Below, one piece after another: positions 43,197 through 52,005 of a DNA stretch of 64,000 nucleotides (positions within the stretch are counted from its first letter, which is position 1; each line of letters opens with the position of its first letter). Origin of the DNA: Gp6-AA40 sp964505975 (GTDB lineage Bacteria > Acidobacteriota > Vicinamibacteria > Vicinamibacterales > UBA2999). The notes beneath the pieces were generated by a model, which saw nothing but the letters and a program-made list of their open reading frames with translations, was not told where the DNA came from and made no database searches. The DNA lies in assembly GCA_964505975.1 (NCBI GenBank), contig CAZDLW010000003.1, positions 20,835 through 84,834 on the forward strand, written 5' to 3'. A program made the translations under genes and the position numbers.

Positions 43197-44417
43197 GTGA
43201 TCCGCGCCGGCCTGATAGCCACCATCGGTTTGAACATTCGTGCATTTTTCCGCGGGCAGCTGGCATATCTGCAGCAGCATGGATTTCACTTCACGGTCAT
43301 TACCAGCGATCCCACGCCGGAGAATATCGAGCTGCCGGATGGGGCAAACTATCTGTCCGTTCCGCTCACGCGCAGCATCACCCCCTGGACCGACCTGAGA
43401 TCGATTTGGAAATTGTGGCGCATTCTTGTCCGCCGCCGGCTCGACATGGTCCAATACACGACGCCGAAAGGGGCCCTGCTGGCCAGCATCGCCGCAGTTC
43501 TCGCCCGTGTGCCGATCCGGATCTACTTGTTCTGGGGGGTCTACTACAGTACGCAGACGGGCATCAAGCGCCAGTTCTTCAAACTGCTCGAAAAGCTGAC
43601 ATGCCGTCTGAGCACACACGTCCTTTTCGACGGCCACGGCATCCGCACGTTTGCCCTTGCCGAAGGACTTTCTTCGGAGAGTCAGAGCAGCGTCATCGGT
43701 CACGGCAGCGATAACGGCGTGGACCTGGAGTACTTCGATCGCGAGTCATGGGTATCGGAGGCGCGTGATGTCCGTATTCGCTGGAGCATCCCTCCCGAGG
43801 CCGTCGTGATCGGAGCCGTCATGCGACTGGTGGGCGACAAGGGCATCAACGAGCTCGTGGAGGGGTTTCGCCGCCTGACCGAGCACGACAGGCAGATCTG
43901 GCTGCTGCTGGTTGGGCCGCTGGAGGACAAGCACGCCCCTCGCCACGACGTACTGTCCATCATGCGACGCCATCCGCGCATCGTGTTGGCCGGGCTCCAG
44001 ACGGACGTGCGCCCTTACTATGCAGCCATGGATCTCTTCGTGCTTCCCACGTATCGCGAGGGGTTCAGTGCCGTGACGCTCGAGGCTGCCGCCATGACGT
44101 TGCCGGTTATCACGACCGATGCGATTGGTGCCGCCGAGACCATTCTCGATGGCCGGACGGGTCTTGTGGTTCCGGCCCGCAGCGTGGGTCCGCTCGCAGA
44201 TGCCATGCGCCGGCTGGTCGAGAACCCCGATCTGCGCCATGCAATGGGTCGGGCGGGACGGAGGTTCGTCCAAGAGCATTTCGAACAACGGGTCTTCTGG
44301 GAACAGCTCCGGCGGCACCGGGAGGAACTGCTGATTGCCAGCGGCCGATTCGTGCGCCACAACGGCCGCCTTGTGCCGCAGACAGACTCTCGGCGTCAAC
44401 CGTCAGGAGTCTGCTGA
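43197..44417 (+). CDS. GT4-family glycosyltransferase
   Basis: A 406-residue GT-B enzyme starting at GTG 43197, with AGGG about 8 bp upstream. VIRAGLIATIGLNIRAFFRG starts the fold. VQYTTPKGALLASIAAVLARVPIRIY is characteristic of the PglA/WbpH-like branch. The second half has VVIGAVMRLVGDKGINELVEGF and the donor motif LPTYREGFSAVTLEAAAMTLPVITT, with both glutamates. The frame is open back to 43002 but overlaps the acetyltransferase there. The PglA-like branch often uses UDP-GalNAc-type donors, but that is not proven. Confidence 0.88.
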   Translation: MIRAGLIATIGLNIRAFFRGQLAYLQQHGFHFTVITSDPTPENIELPDGANYLSVPLTRSITPWTDLRSIWKLWRILVRRRLDMVQYTTPKGALLASIAAVLARVPIRIYLFWGVYYSTQTGIKRQFFKLLEKLTCRLSTHVLFDGHGIRTFALAEGLSSESQSSVIGHGSDNGVDLEYFDRESWVSEARDVRIRWSIPPEAVVIGAVMRLVGDKGINELVEGFRRLTEHDRQIWLLLVGPLEDKHAPRHDVLSIMRRHPRIVLAGLQTDVRPYYAAMDLFVLPTYREGFSAVTLEAAAMTLPVITTDAIGAAETILDGRTGLVVPARSVGPLADAMRRLVENPDLRHAMGRAGRRFVQEHFEQRVFWEQLRRHREELLIASGRFVRHNGRLVPQTDSRRQPSGVC

Positions 44418-44476
44418 ATCGCGAACTCTCTGTCGGTCTCCTTGCCGATCCTCCTGGCGGCTGCGTTCCTGAGTGT

Positions 44477-45400
44477 TCAGGCACCGGTCGCAGTGGCGAT
44501 GTCCCCCATCGACATGAAGCGTGTGGACGGTGGTGCCGCGAAGTGAACGGCATCGAGGAGCTCGGCTACCCGCGCGACTCCGTGCTCCGGAGCCGCGCCA
44601 ATGTTGTGCGGGTGGAACCAGAGGTGCAGCGCCTCGTCATCCTTGAGCTTTCGTGCCTCAGCGACGATTCGGCGCCGATGCAGGCGCCAAAGGGCCGGCG
44701 GCAGCGTCAGCCGGAGGAAGTACGACGCGCGGTGCGCTCGTGCGACCGCTATTCGACGGCCCAAAGGTGCCACACTGTCGGTGAACCGGAGGGCGCGCAC
44801 GACCGGCGTCTGGTCGGCCATTCTGCTCGCGTTCCAGTAGAACGCGTGTGGATTCTCACGCCAGCACACGATGCCTCGCTCGAGGAACACGTCCGTGTGT
44901 CCCACTTGGTTGCGGGGAAATACCAGGCTCCGTGGCCTCATGCTCCAATTGTCTTCGAAGAGCTGTGCCATCGCATCTGTGTCGGCGACGGCATCTTTGC
45001 GCAAGAAACCCGCCTCACGGATGTAGATGTGGCCGAATGTGTGCGATGCGAGTTCCTGCCCGTCTGTCCGGACGATGCTGTCAACAAGGTGCCGCGCGAA
45101 GTGGAGTCGACCCGTCGGGTCCAGTGTTCGGTAGCTGTCGCGCCATCGGAGCTTCGGATTGTGATAGTGGGGACGCGCAGGGGCTCGGACGCTCCACTCG
45201 TCCCAGTTGCGACACGCGAGCGCTCCGACGATGGCCCAGGTCGCGCACACGCCACGCGCGGCGAATGCGTCGAGCAAGCGTGGGACGACGTCTTCGACGC
45301 CCTCGAGGTTTTGGCGATAAAGACTCATGTCGTCGCCGAACAGCTCGATCCCGCCCCACCGAAGCTCGAAGTCGAGTGAGAGTACAATCGCCGGACTCAT
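44477..45400 (-). CDS. polysaccharide deacetylase (NodB/CE4-like)
   Basis: A 307-residue carbohydrate esterase from ATG 45400. The CE4 motif 1 appears as LSLDFELRWGG and motif 2 as ELASHTFGHIYI, giving the metal His pair. SLVFPRNQVGHTDVFLERG follows. The C-terminal LWFHPHNIG carries the later His. It would remove acetyl groups from an amino sugar. No signal peptide is seen, so it may act inside the cell on lipid-linked intermediates. A longer frame to 45481 is possible but adds non-conserved residues. Divergent from the gene at 45698. Confidence 0.88.
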   Translation of the reverse strand: MSPAIVLSLDFELRWGGIELFGDDMSLYRQNLEGVEDVVPRLLDAFAARGVCATWAIVGALACRNWDEWSVRAPARPHYHNPKLRWRDSYRTLDPTGRLHFARHLVDSIVRTDGQELASHTFGHIYIREAGFLRKDAVADTDAMAQLFEDNWSMRPRSLVFPRNQVGHTDVFLERGIVCWRENPHAFYWNASRMADQTPVVRALRFTDSVAPLGRRIAVARAHRASYFLRLTLPPALWRLHRRRIVAEARKLKDDEALHLWFHPHNIGAAPEHGVARVAELLDAVHFAAPPSTRFMSMGDIATATGA

Positions 45401-45697
45401 TCGGAAGGCCCCCACATGCCGATCGTCACATCCTCTCGAAACGCCGAGCCGCCGTATTGTAGTTGACGCTTCTGTCGCCATGCAATTCGCGTGACGCGGA
45501 TCCGGTCATGGTCACCAGGGCGTCGAGCGCTGCACGAGATGCTTTCATCGAGCGAGATCCTCATCCGTGGAACACTGGCAGCTGAAATCTCGGCGTTCTA
45601 GCCGGTCGGAGAGCCACGGCATTGTCCGCGGTGTTGGCGACAATTCCCGCATCTCGCCAGCATCCTCACAGACGCGTGCCCATCGAGAGACACGACT

Positions 45698-46627
45698 GTG
45701 CTTCAAATAGGTCATCCGTGCGGCCTATGCAACCGCCTCGACGTCATCACGACAGGCTACGTCTTGGCGAGGATGCAAGGTGATGAAGAGGTCGAAGTGC
45801 AGTGGCCACTGAATTGGCACCTGTCGGTGAGCTTTTACGACCTCTTCACGCATTTGCCCTTTGGACGGGTGGTCGACGGAACGTTGGATCCGAAGGTGCA
45901 CGCAGACTATATGACCACGATCGCCGGGCTGTCTCGTGATTACCGCGATGAGCCCATCTATGGCGAGACGCTCAGACGGCTTCTCGATTGTGCTGTCCCT
46001 GCCGTCCGCTCCGAAGTCACGGAGTTCATGCAATCTCACTTCCATGCCGCCCCCGGACGCGGACCCTTCGGTGTCCACATACGACGTGTCGAAAAGCCGC
46101 TGCCATTTTGCAACTTTGCCCAACCCTTGAGATATTACGAGGCCGCCATGAAGAGCTTTCCGAAGGACGAGCGCTTCTTCGTGAGCACCGATTCCCAGGA
46201 GGCGTTTTCATGGCTGCTCGCGAGGTTCGGAGACAGAGTGTTTCAGCGGCCGAAGCAGCACGACAACAGGAGCGACGTCAGCGGTGTGCGAGAAGGACTG
46301 GTCGACATGTTGTTGCTCTCGTCCTGCCGCGGCATCATCGGAACGTATGGGTCGTCCTTCTCTGGTATCGCCGCGCTTGCTGGGTCGAACTCAATACTAA
46401 TGGTCAAGGCGATTCCGCAGGTGCCCGCAGAATGGCCACACTTCAGCATCAGGCGCTGGTTATGGTCCTATCGGCACTTCGTCAGAGAGTCTACCTTCTG
46501 GAGGAGGGAACTCGATTGGACGGTACGTCCACAGGCCGCGCGGTTGTGGCGGGCCCCTGCACGGATACGGAGGGTTCTCCAGAGGCGCTTCGGACCGCGC
46601 ACGTCGGGGCACACCCGTCGGCGCTGA
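45698..46627 (+). CDS. fucosyltransferase-like protein (NodZ/GT11-GT23-like fold)
   Basis: A 309-residue protein. The N-terminus GHPCGLCNRLDVITTGYVLARM resembles the GxGNRL start of alpha-fucosyltransferases. FGVHIRRVE is the HxRRxD-like nucleotide-binding motif, followed by FFVSTDSQEAF and GTYGSSFSGIAALAG near the C-terminus. These features fit the GT11/GT23/NodZ/O-fucosyltransferase superfamily using GDP-sugars, though the HIRR motif has Val-Glu in place of the usual Gly-Asp. GTG start; no good ribosome site. A GDP-mannose-derived donor is made at 16205, a possible but unproven link. Confidence 0.68.
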   Translation: MLQIGHPCGLCNRLDVITTGYVLARMQGDEEVEVQWPLNWHLSVSFYDLFTHLPFGRVVDGTLDPKVHADYMTTIAGLSRDYRDEPIYGETLRRLLDCAVPAVRSEVTEFMQSHFHAAPGRGPFGVHIRRVEKPLPFCNFAQPLRYYEAAMKSFPKDERFFVSTDSQEAFSWLLARFGDRVFQRPKQHDNRSDVSGVREGLVDMLLLSSCRGIIGTYGSSFSGIAALAGSNSILMVKAIPQVPAEWPHFSIRRWLWSYRHFVRESTFWRRELDWTVRPQAARLWRAPARIRRVLQRRFGPRTSGHTRRR

Positions 46628-46746
46628 TATTTGGCGGGTTGGTGAGCAGGCCGATATCTTCGCGGGGGCCGAACGCGACGAATTTCGGGGTCTCATCGAC
46701 TGCAGGAAGCGCCCATCCCGTTGAAACTGATGAACGGACGTGAAAC

Positions 46747-47445
46747 GTGAGCACGCGACAAGAATTCTGGTCCAGGTACTATGCGGACGTCGTGAAGAAG
46801 GGGGAGTCCTGGCTCGATTACTCGAACGAGCGGGTCCAAATGCAAACATTCGGTCTCGCCCTCGAAGCGGCTGGCCCCGTACGGATGAAGCGATGCATCG
46901 ATATCGGATGTGGCTGGGGGGATCTTTGCCGCACACTCTCGACATTGCGTGCGTCGGCGGTTACCGGTGTGGATATCGTTCCTGAGCTCATCGCAGAACA
47001 CTCACGGGCGTATCCACACATTCGGTGGCTCTGCGGCAGCCTCCACGAGCCGAGCATTCTCGCACAGCTTGCGTCGTATGACGTCGCGTTCCTGCTCGAA
47101 GTCCTCCAGTTGGTGCCGCTCGTCGACACGATACGGGTGATTTGGAATCAATTGGCGCCTGGTGGCCGAATTGTGGCAATGGTCCCGAATGCGAATTGTC
47201 CGATTGTGTCGCGAACGCGCCAGCGCTTTGCCGCCAACTACATTCCGCCGACCTTTGCCGAGATCGATGCAGTGCTACAACGCCGGCCGGATCTCGAGCG
47301 CGTGGCTTATAGAGCTCTTTGGTTTCGTGCAGATCAGGAGTTGGTTCCGTATGAAGTCTCCTCTTGGCGCCTCTCTGAAGACTGGGACGAAGAACCCAAC
47401 CGTATTCAGTTCGTTGCGCTCAAGCGCAAAGAGCCAGGCTCGTGA
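46747..47445 (+). CDS. class I SAM-dependent methyltransferase
   Basis: A 232-residue methyltransferase. CIDIGCGWGDLCRTLS is SAM motif I, VTGVDIVPELI motif II and VAFLLEVLQLVPLVDTI the post-motif. PGGRIVAMVPNANCP closes the core. The size and FWSRYYADV start resemble small-molecule or sugar O-methyltransferases in glycan loci. GTG start at 46747. A gap of about 200 bp follows with no convincing gene. Substrate unknown. Confidence 0.82.
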   Translation: MSTRQEFWSRYYADVVKKGESWLDYSNERVQMQTFGLALEAAGPVRMKRCIDIGCGWGDLCRTLSTLRASAVTGVDIVPELIAEHSRAYPHIRWLCGSLHEPSILAQLASYDVAFLLEVLQLVPLVDTIRVIWNQLAPGGRIVAMVPNANCPIVSRTRQRFAANYIPPTFAEIDAVLQRRPDLERVAYRALWFRADQELVPYEVSSWRLSEDWDEEPNRIQFVALKRKEPGS

Positions 47446-47647
47446 CGGCTTGTGCCGCGCGTTGAATGACCTTCAATTCTCGATCTGTTGTCTCTCCAGT
47501 ACGCTAACGGACGTCCGCTCGATCCCTGGTCGAGGGGTCACATGATATGCAGCGACAATCAGATTCAACAAGATCCGTAACCTTCGCTGAGCTACTGGAC
47601 ACGAGCGGATCGGTTGGTGCGCTATTCTGGCGAGTTGGCTGTTGCCG

Positions 47648-48721
47648 ATGACATGGGCAGCGTGTGGATTGGCGATGGATCCATCACGCTGGGAGCATGG
47701 CTCTGACTTCCAGTTATCGCTCGAAAGTGGAACTCTCGATGCGCCTTGGCTACGGCGATCCCATGGACTTTGGGGTTCCGGACGCGACGCGATGCGTGCG
47801 TTGCTTGCCTGGGGTCGAGACCGGCAGGGTTGGCAGCGGCTCCTCGTTCCAACCTTCTTTTGTCAGGACGTTCTCAGGATGTTGGTGTCGGAGCTCCCCA
47901 TCCTGCCGTACGAAGACGCGCCCGACAGCTCACCACCGGCACGTATCGAGGCGAACAAGTCGGATGTGGTTCTGGTCACAAACTTTTACGGGATGCGCAG
48001 CCACGTGCATATCGACACCGATGCCGTGGTCTTGGAGGACCATACGCACGACCCACTGTCGCCATGGGCTTTTTCCAGTAGCGCTGATTATGCTGTCGCA
48101 TCCCTGCGAAAGACGCTGCCACTGCCGGACGGAGGTGTGCTCTGGTCACCGAAAGACATGGGACTTCCGTACGAGCGACCGGCTACCGATGCGCACGTGC
48201 GCGCCACGCTCGACCGTCTTTCGGCAATGGTTCTCAAGCTCCAGTACCTTAGAGGGGCGTCGGTTGACAAAGCCGGCTTCCGCGCGCTGTTCGTCGCTGG
48301 AGAGCGGACGCTCGGCGCCGGGGAGATCTCAGGCATTTCCCCGTTCTCCCGAGCGCGCCTTCCGAGCCTGCCGGCGCGGCGCTGGAGTATGGCGCGGGCG
48401 GACAACCTCCGCGCATTTCAACATGAGATCGGCGATGTGTTCCAGTTCCGTGTGCTCGAGGCGCCATTTGCGATCACGTTGCTGTTCGATTCGCCTGGTC
48501 TGCGGCAGAGGGTTCGGACTGCACTGATGGCCAACCGCGTGTATCCAGCTGTACTGTGGTCACTCGAGGCACCTGTGGCCACTGGCATTCCTGCTCGTCA
48601 CATCGACTTCTCGAGGCGTCTGCTCTCACTGCATTGCGACTTTCGCTACAGCCATCGGGACATGGCGCGCGTGGCGGCTCTCGTGCGGGAGACGATGCTG
48701 GGCCCAGGCGCTGCGATATGA
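47648..48721 (+). CDS. PLP-fold aminotransferase-like protein (DegT-related)
   Basis: A 357-residue protein of the aspartate-aminotransferase fold. LLVPTFFCQDVLRML marks the early cofactor loop, VVLEDHTHDPL holds the Asp that faces the PLP nitrogen, and VASLRKTLPLPDGGVLW carries the expected Schiff-base Lys (about 155). The family is often seen in glycan loci, but its reaction is poorly defined. Start choice between TTG 47642, ATG 47648 and ATG 47675 is uncertain. It converges with the FemAB-like gene, the two stops being 1 bp apart, so transcription must be finely separated or overlapping. Confidence 0.72.
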   Translation: MTWAACGLAMDPSRWEHGSDFQLSLESGTLDAPWLRRSHGLWGSGRDAMRALLAWGRDRQGWQRLLVPTFFCQDVLRMLVSELPILPYEDAPDSSPPARIEANKSDVVLVTNFYGMRSHVHIDTDAVVLEDHTHDPLSPWAFSSSADYAVASLRKTLPLPDGGVLWSPKDMGLPYERPATDAHVRATLDRLSAMVLKLQYLRGASVDKAGFRALFVAGERTLGAGEISGISPFSRARLPSLPARRWSMARADNLRAFQHEIGDVFQFRVLEAPFAITLLFDSPGLRQRVRTALMANRVYPAVLWSLEAPVATGIPARHIDFSRRLLSLHCDFRYSHRDMARVAALVRETMLGPGAAI

Positions 48722-48722
48722 C

Positions 48723-49748
48723 TCAAGTAGGCTTGCGATACAGCGGGAAGTAACCAGAATGATCCTGCGGGTCCGCGTGTGGATGCGTAGAGCGTACAAG
48801 CCGACTGTACGCGTGTTCGTCGCAAACGACCCGTAGCGTTCGAAAGCAGTGGAGGTCAGTGGAGAAGCCCGCCTTGAACTTGAATAGGGAATCTTCTTCG
48901 CCACCAAGGCCGCCACCCAGGTGCATGCGTCGAAGCCCTTGTGTTCTTGCCCAGGTACGAACGAAGTGAAGCATCAGCTTTGTCGGGTGCTCGTGTATGA
49001 AGCGTGGATTGGTGCCAGAGAAGTGGTACTGGACGAGGCCGCACGTCTCGACGAAGAGCCCACCCCCGGCGATTTCGCCGCCTATCTCGACCAGGCAGAG
49101 GAGCAAACGTGTTCCAAGCGCTGCGCGTAACTGGACGAAGTAGTCGTCTGGAAGAATGTACTGTTGCTTCGCGTTGAGCCGTTTCATGGTCGCACGGTAG
49201 ATCTCGGCAAAGGTAGACAAGTGCTCGAAGTGCTCGTCGAAAAAGGCGTGATGTCCGGCACGAATCGACCGGCTAATCTCGTTGCGGTGCCCTCTCATCG
49301 TTCGTCGCCACAACTCCTCCACGGGAAGGGTCAGATCGATTGAGGCAGTGCGTCCGTGCTCGATAACGATGCCGTTGTGTGCAGAAAGTGGCGGACCGAG
49401 CAGCGGATGCCCGCGGACAAACAGCGAGACAATCTGGTGTCGAGCGAGGACCTTCTGCGCGGCGTCGAGCGCATCGGGCAGGAACGTGGGGTCATTCGTC
49501 CCTGTGAGGAGCGGGCCAGAGTAGCCATAAGGAGAGGCAGCGTCCAGTAGTTCATCCTGTACTGGCCTGAGGATGAGGGGCAACAGCATTCGCCGGTTAC
49601 CGTCCTGTACGTGAAGAGCGCACGGCTGGGCGACTTCAAGCTCTGCGGAAAGCCGGACGTAGGATGGAAGATGGTAGAAATCGTGCTTGTCGAGGCGCAA
49701 GAACGCGTCCCATGCCGGATCGTCAGGAGACAACAATTCGACCTTCAT
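48723..49748 (-). CDS. FemAB/GNAT-like acyl- or aminoacyltransferase
   Basis: A 341-residue protein with a duplicated GNAT fold of the FemAB type. The second half has LWRRTMRGHRNEISRSIRAG, the linker with FAEIYRATMKRLNAKQQYILP, GGEIAGGGLFVET and LMLHFVRTWARTQGLRRMHLGGG. That is the usual layout in FemAB-like proteins of exopolysaccharide loci. True FemX enzymes use aminoacyl-tRNA, while EPS-locus members are thought to move acyl groups to sugars. The ATG at 49748 is used; 49754 gives two more residues. Neighbour of the PLP-fold gene, possibly making an acylated amino sugar together. Confidence 0.83.
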   Translation of the reverse strand: MKVELLSPDDPAWDAFLRLDKHDFYHLPSYVRLSAELEVAQPCALHVQDGNRRMLLPLILRPVQDELLDAASPYGYSGPLLTGTNDPTFLPDALDAAQKVLARHQIVSLFVRGHPLLGPPLSAHNGIVIEHGRTASIDLTLPVEELWRRTMRGHRNEISRSIRAGHHAFFDEHFEHLSTFAEIYRATMKRLNAKQQYILPDDYFVQLRAALGTRLLLCLVEIGGEIAGGGLFVETCGLVQYHFSGTNPRFIHEHPTKLMLHFVRTWARTQGLRRMHLGGGLGGEEDSLFKFKAGFSTDLHCFRTLRVVCDEHAYSRLVRSTHPHADPQDHSGYFPLYRKPT

Positions 49749-49900
49749 GCGCATCTGGCGTTCACATGTGGCGTCTGTCGGCGAGCGGTTTCGAAGGACG
49801 CGGGCCGACGATCTGTGCGGCCAATGCGCTCAACATCGCACCTCGCGTATTGATCTTCGGCGAATGAACTTCGTCAGTCAATTCCGAAATTCAGATCGCC

Positions 49901-50689
49901 ATGGACGGGCCAGACTGGGAGAGTGGATCTGTGCGTATCGCTGATGCACTTCCTTATGGGTTGAAGAGCCGTCTGGCCCAGGCCCTGCTTCTAGCGAAGC
50001 ACGCCCTCGAGCGCAACCCGGTGTCGCATCGCCTCTCTCTCAATCTCTCACAGGCCGGTCAAGACATGTGGGTCTACGGCGAAGTGTTCAATGAGCGACG
50101 GAATGGCTACTTCGTGGATATCGGCGCGCACGATGGCGTGTTTTTGAGCAACACGTACCTATTGGAACGCCGTTACGGATGGTCCGGGATCTGTGTTGAA
50201 GCTAATCCGGTGAACTTCGAGCGGCTCCGACGACAGCGACGTGCCGTCTGCGTCAACGCCTGCCTTGATTCCGTCGAACAGGACGTAGCCTTTGCACCAC
50301 GTGGCGTGATGGGTGGAATCGTGTCGCCGACGACGGACATTCGCGCCGCGGCCAGTGGAGAGACAATCTCACTCCGAACGCGGACGCTCGAGAACGTGCT
50401 GCGTGAACATCGTGCACCGCACGAGATCGATTATTTGTCGATAGATATCGAGGGCGCCGAGGAGCGCGTTCTCGGCGACTTTGCGTTCGATGCGTACTCC
50501 TTCACCTGCATCACGATTGAGCGCCCATCGGCGAACCTGCAGGAGGTGCTTGGCCATCACGGATATGTGGTGATCAAGAGTGTGCCGTGGCTGGATTATT
50601 TCTACGTACATCAACAGTTCATGCCGAAATATGAAGACAACATGATGGCATTTTATAGCAAGCGATTTCTCCGAGTGCGCTGGTGGTGA
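49901..50689 (+). CDS. FkbM-family methyltransferase
   Basis: A 262-residue methyltransferase of the FkbM type. FVDIGAHDGVFLSNTYLLE is SAM motif I, ICVEANPVNFERL motif II, and DYLSIDIEGAEERVL the family signature. SQAGQDMWVYGEVF near the N-terminus is common in this branch. The ATG at 49901 was used. It is divergent from the FemAB-like gene. Likely sugar O-methylation; the target is not known. Confidence 0.87.
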   Translation: MDGPDWESGSVRIADALPYGLKSRLAQALLLAKHALERNPVSHRLSLNLSQAGQDMWVYGEVFNERRNGYFVDIGAHDGVFLSNTYLLERRYGWSGICVEANPVNFERLRRQRRAVCVNACLDSVEQDVAFAPRGVMGGIVSPTTDIRAAASGETISLRTRTLENVLREHRAPHEIDYLSIDIEGAEERVLGDFAFDAYSFTCITIERPSANLQEVLGHHGYVVIKSVPWLDYFYVHQQFMPKYEDNMMAFYSKRFLRVRWW

Positions 50690-51076
50690 CTGATCTCGAT
50701 GTGTCGTCGGCGGATCAGCGTGCTCCCTGCGCTATCGAGGAATAGCACAGACCAGCCACTTCTCATTGGCGCGCCATTCGGAGAGACTGCACCCCGTTCG
50801 ACGGAGCCGTGCGCGAGTGTCGCATAACGGGCGGGCCCGTTGACCAGCATGAGGCGACGACGCCGCGAACCCGCGTTCATCCCATCCAATCCCATCTATC
50901 GCGCCCGTGCCGGCGGCATGAATCCGGCCGCGCTGCCGGCGGGGTCAACTCGTGGCGGAGCAACGCCCGGTGTCAGCTCAGATCGCTGCATTCACGTCGG
51001 TGAAGACGCGAAAAAAATCGCGTCGAAGAAGCTTGCGGCTGGTGGAACGAAAGAGGAGTAGGCGGTCCACGTCGGC
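50690..51076. other. 387-bp gap between convergent genes
   Basis: The stretch lies between two convergent methyltransferase genes. It contains a GC hairpin, AACGGG-cggg-CCCGTT at 50826-50841, without a T run, and a possible small + strand frame listed separately. No RNA gene or repeat is evident. Confidence 0.4.
50849..51061 (+). CDS. possible small basic protein
   Basis: A 70-codon frame from ATG 50849. The product is Arg-rich at the start (MRRRRREPAF) and ends in a helical, charged stretch, DAKKIASKKLAAGGTKEE, which is unusual for chance translation of GC-rich DNA. No Shine-Dalgarno sequence, domain or membrane segment is seen. Third-position GC is only moderate. It may be noncoding. Confidence 0.22.
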   Translation: MRRRRREPAFIPSNPIYRARAGGMNPAALPAGSTRGGATPGVSSDRCIHVGEDAKKIASKKLAAGGTKEE

Positions 51077-51832
51077 TCACCCGCGAATGCCGCCCTGTCT
51101 GAGGATATGACCGATGCGATCTCGCGCGTGCGCCCAGCGCGTCGCGAACGAGCGCGTCGACAACTGCGGGCCGTGGTCCTGGCTGTACGTCCAGGCAGAT
51201 GGAGTCAAGAGCGTGTCTGACCTGCCGTCATTCATCATCGTGGCTTCAGGATCGATCGATGGGTACACGGATTCCTCGACGCGAATGACAGCGAGACCGG
51301 CACCGAAGGGCAGATTGGTCACCGACACACGGGCCTGCGCCGTCGCGTCACGAATGGCCCCGAGCATGTCGTGGCACAGATCGGGTTGTTGCGTATCGTG
51401 AACACAGATCAAGCCAAAGCGCCGCATTCTCGGCAGGAGCAGCTCCAAATCTCTCCGTACGTTCTGATAAATGTGCGACCCGTCGTGCATCACGAAATCG
51501 ATCGGATGAGGCACCTTTGGAATGAACGTCTCCGATAATTCGAGATGGAGGCGCCAGTGCTCGTCCTGTTGGTTCAGGAGCTCCTCGAAGCGCCGCCTGT
51601 CCGAGTCACACGTGTACACCACCCCCCCTGTCTTCTGTGCGGCCCCGCGGATGGCTCCCGTCGTCATTCCAAGCCCGAGATCCACGATAACCTTCGCCCG
51701 CAGACCGACGACCAAAGAGTACAGAATCAACAGATGTTTGGAGGTCGAATACGGAAGCTCGAACGCGTCGAACAGATCGTCTCGCGACAGCGGCCGGCAA
51801 AGCTCTCTGGCATCCATGACTAGCGACGACAT
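51077..51832 (-). CDS. class I SAM-dependent methyltransferase-like protein
   Basis: A 251-residue Rossmann-fold protein. VIVDLGLGMTTGAIRGAA is motif I, with GLG rather than GxG-A. VVYTCDSDRRRFEELL is motif II, FVMHDGSHIYQNVRRDLELLLP and LICVHDTQQPDLC are the Methyltransf_24 acidic motifs. A perfect AGGAGG lies 10 bp before the ATG (complement of 51843-51848). The gap of 173 bp to the next gene on the same strand suggests its own transcription start or read-through from region D. Substrate unknown. Confidence 0.8.
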   Translation of the reverse strand: MSSLVMDARELCRPLSRDDLFDAFELPYSTSKHLLILYSLVVGLRAKVIVDLGLGMTTGAIRGAAQKTGGVVYTCDSDRRRFEELLNQQDEHWRLHLELSETFIPKVPHPIDFVMHDGSHIYQNVRRDLELLLPRMRRFGLICVHDTQQPDLCHDMLGAIRDATAQARVSVTNLPFGAGLAVIRVEESVYPSIDPEATMMNDGRSDTLLTPSAWTYSQDHGPQLSTRSFATRWAHARDRIGHILRQGGIRG

Positions 51833-52005
51833 GATTTCGAATCCTCCTTATGGGACGTGGGACGGCAGACAGCGACCGCTCCGCCGGATCGGCGAGGCGC
51901 AATTCCAACAGGGTATTAGGAGGTATCGGGGGCATTCGAAAGAGGGGCCGCACGGTGACTACTGGATGACGAGAGGAGGTGTGTAGCAACAGCTCGTCCC
52001 CCCGT

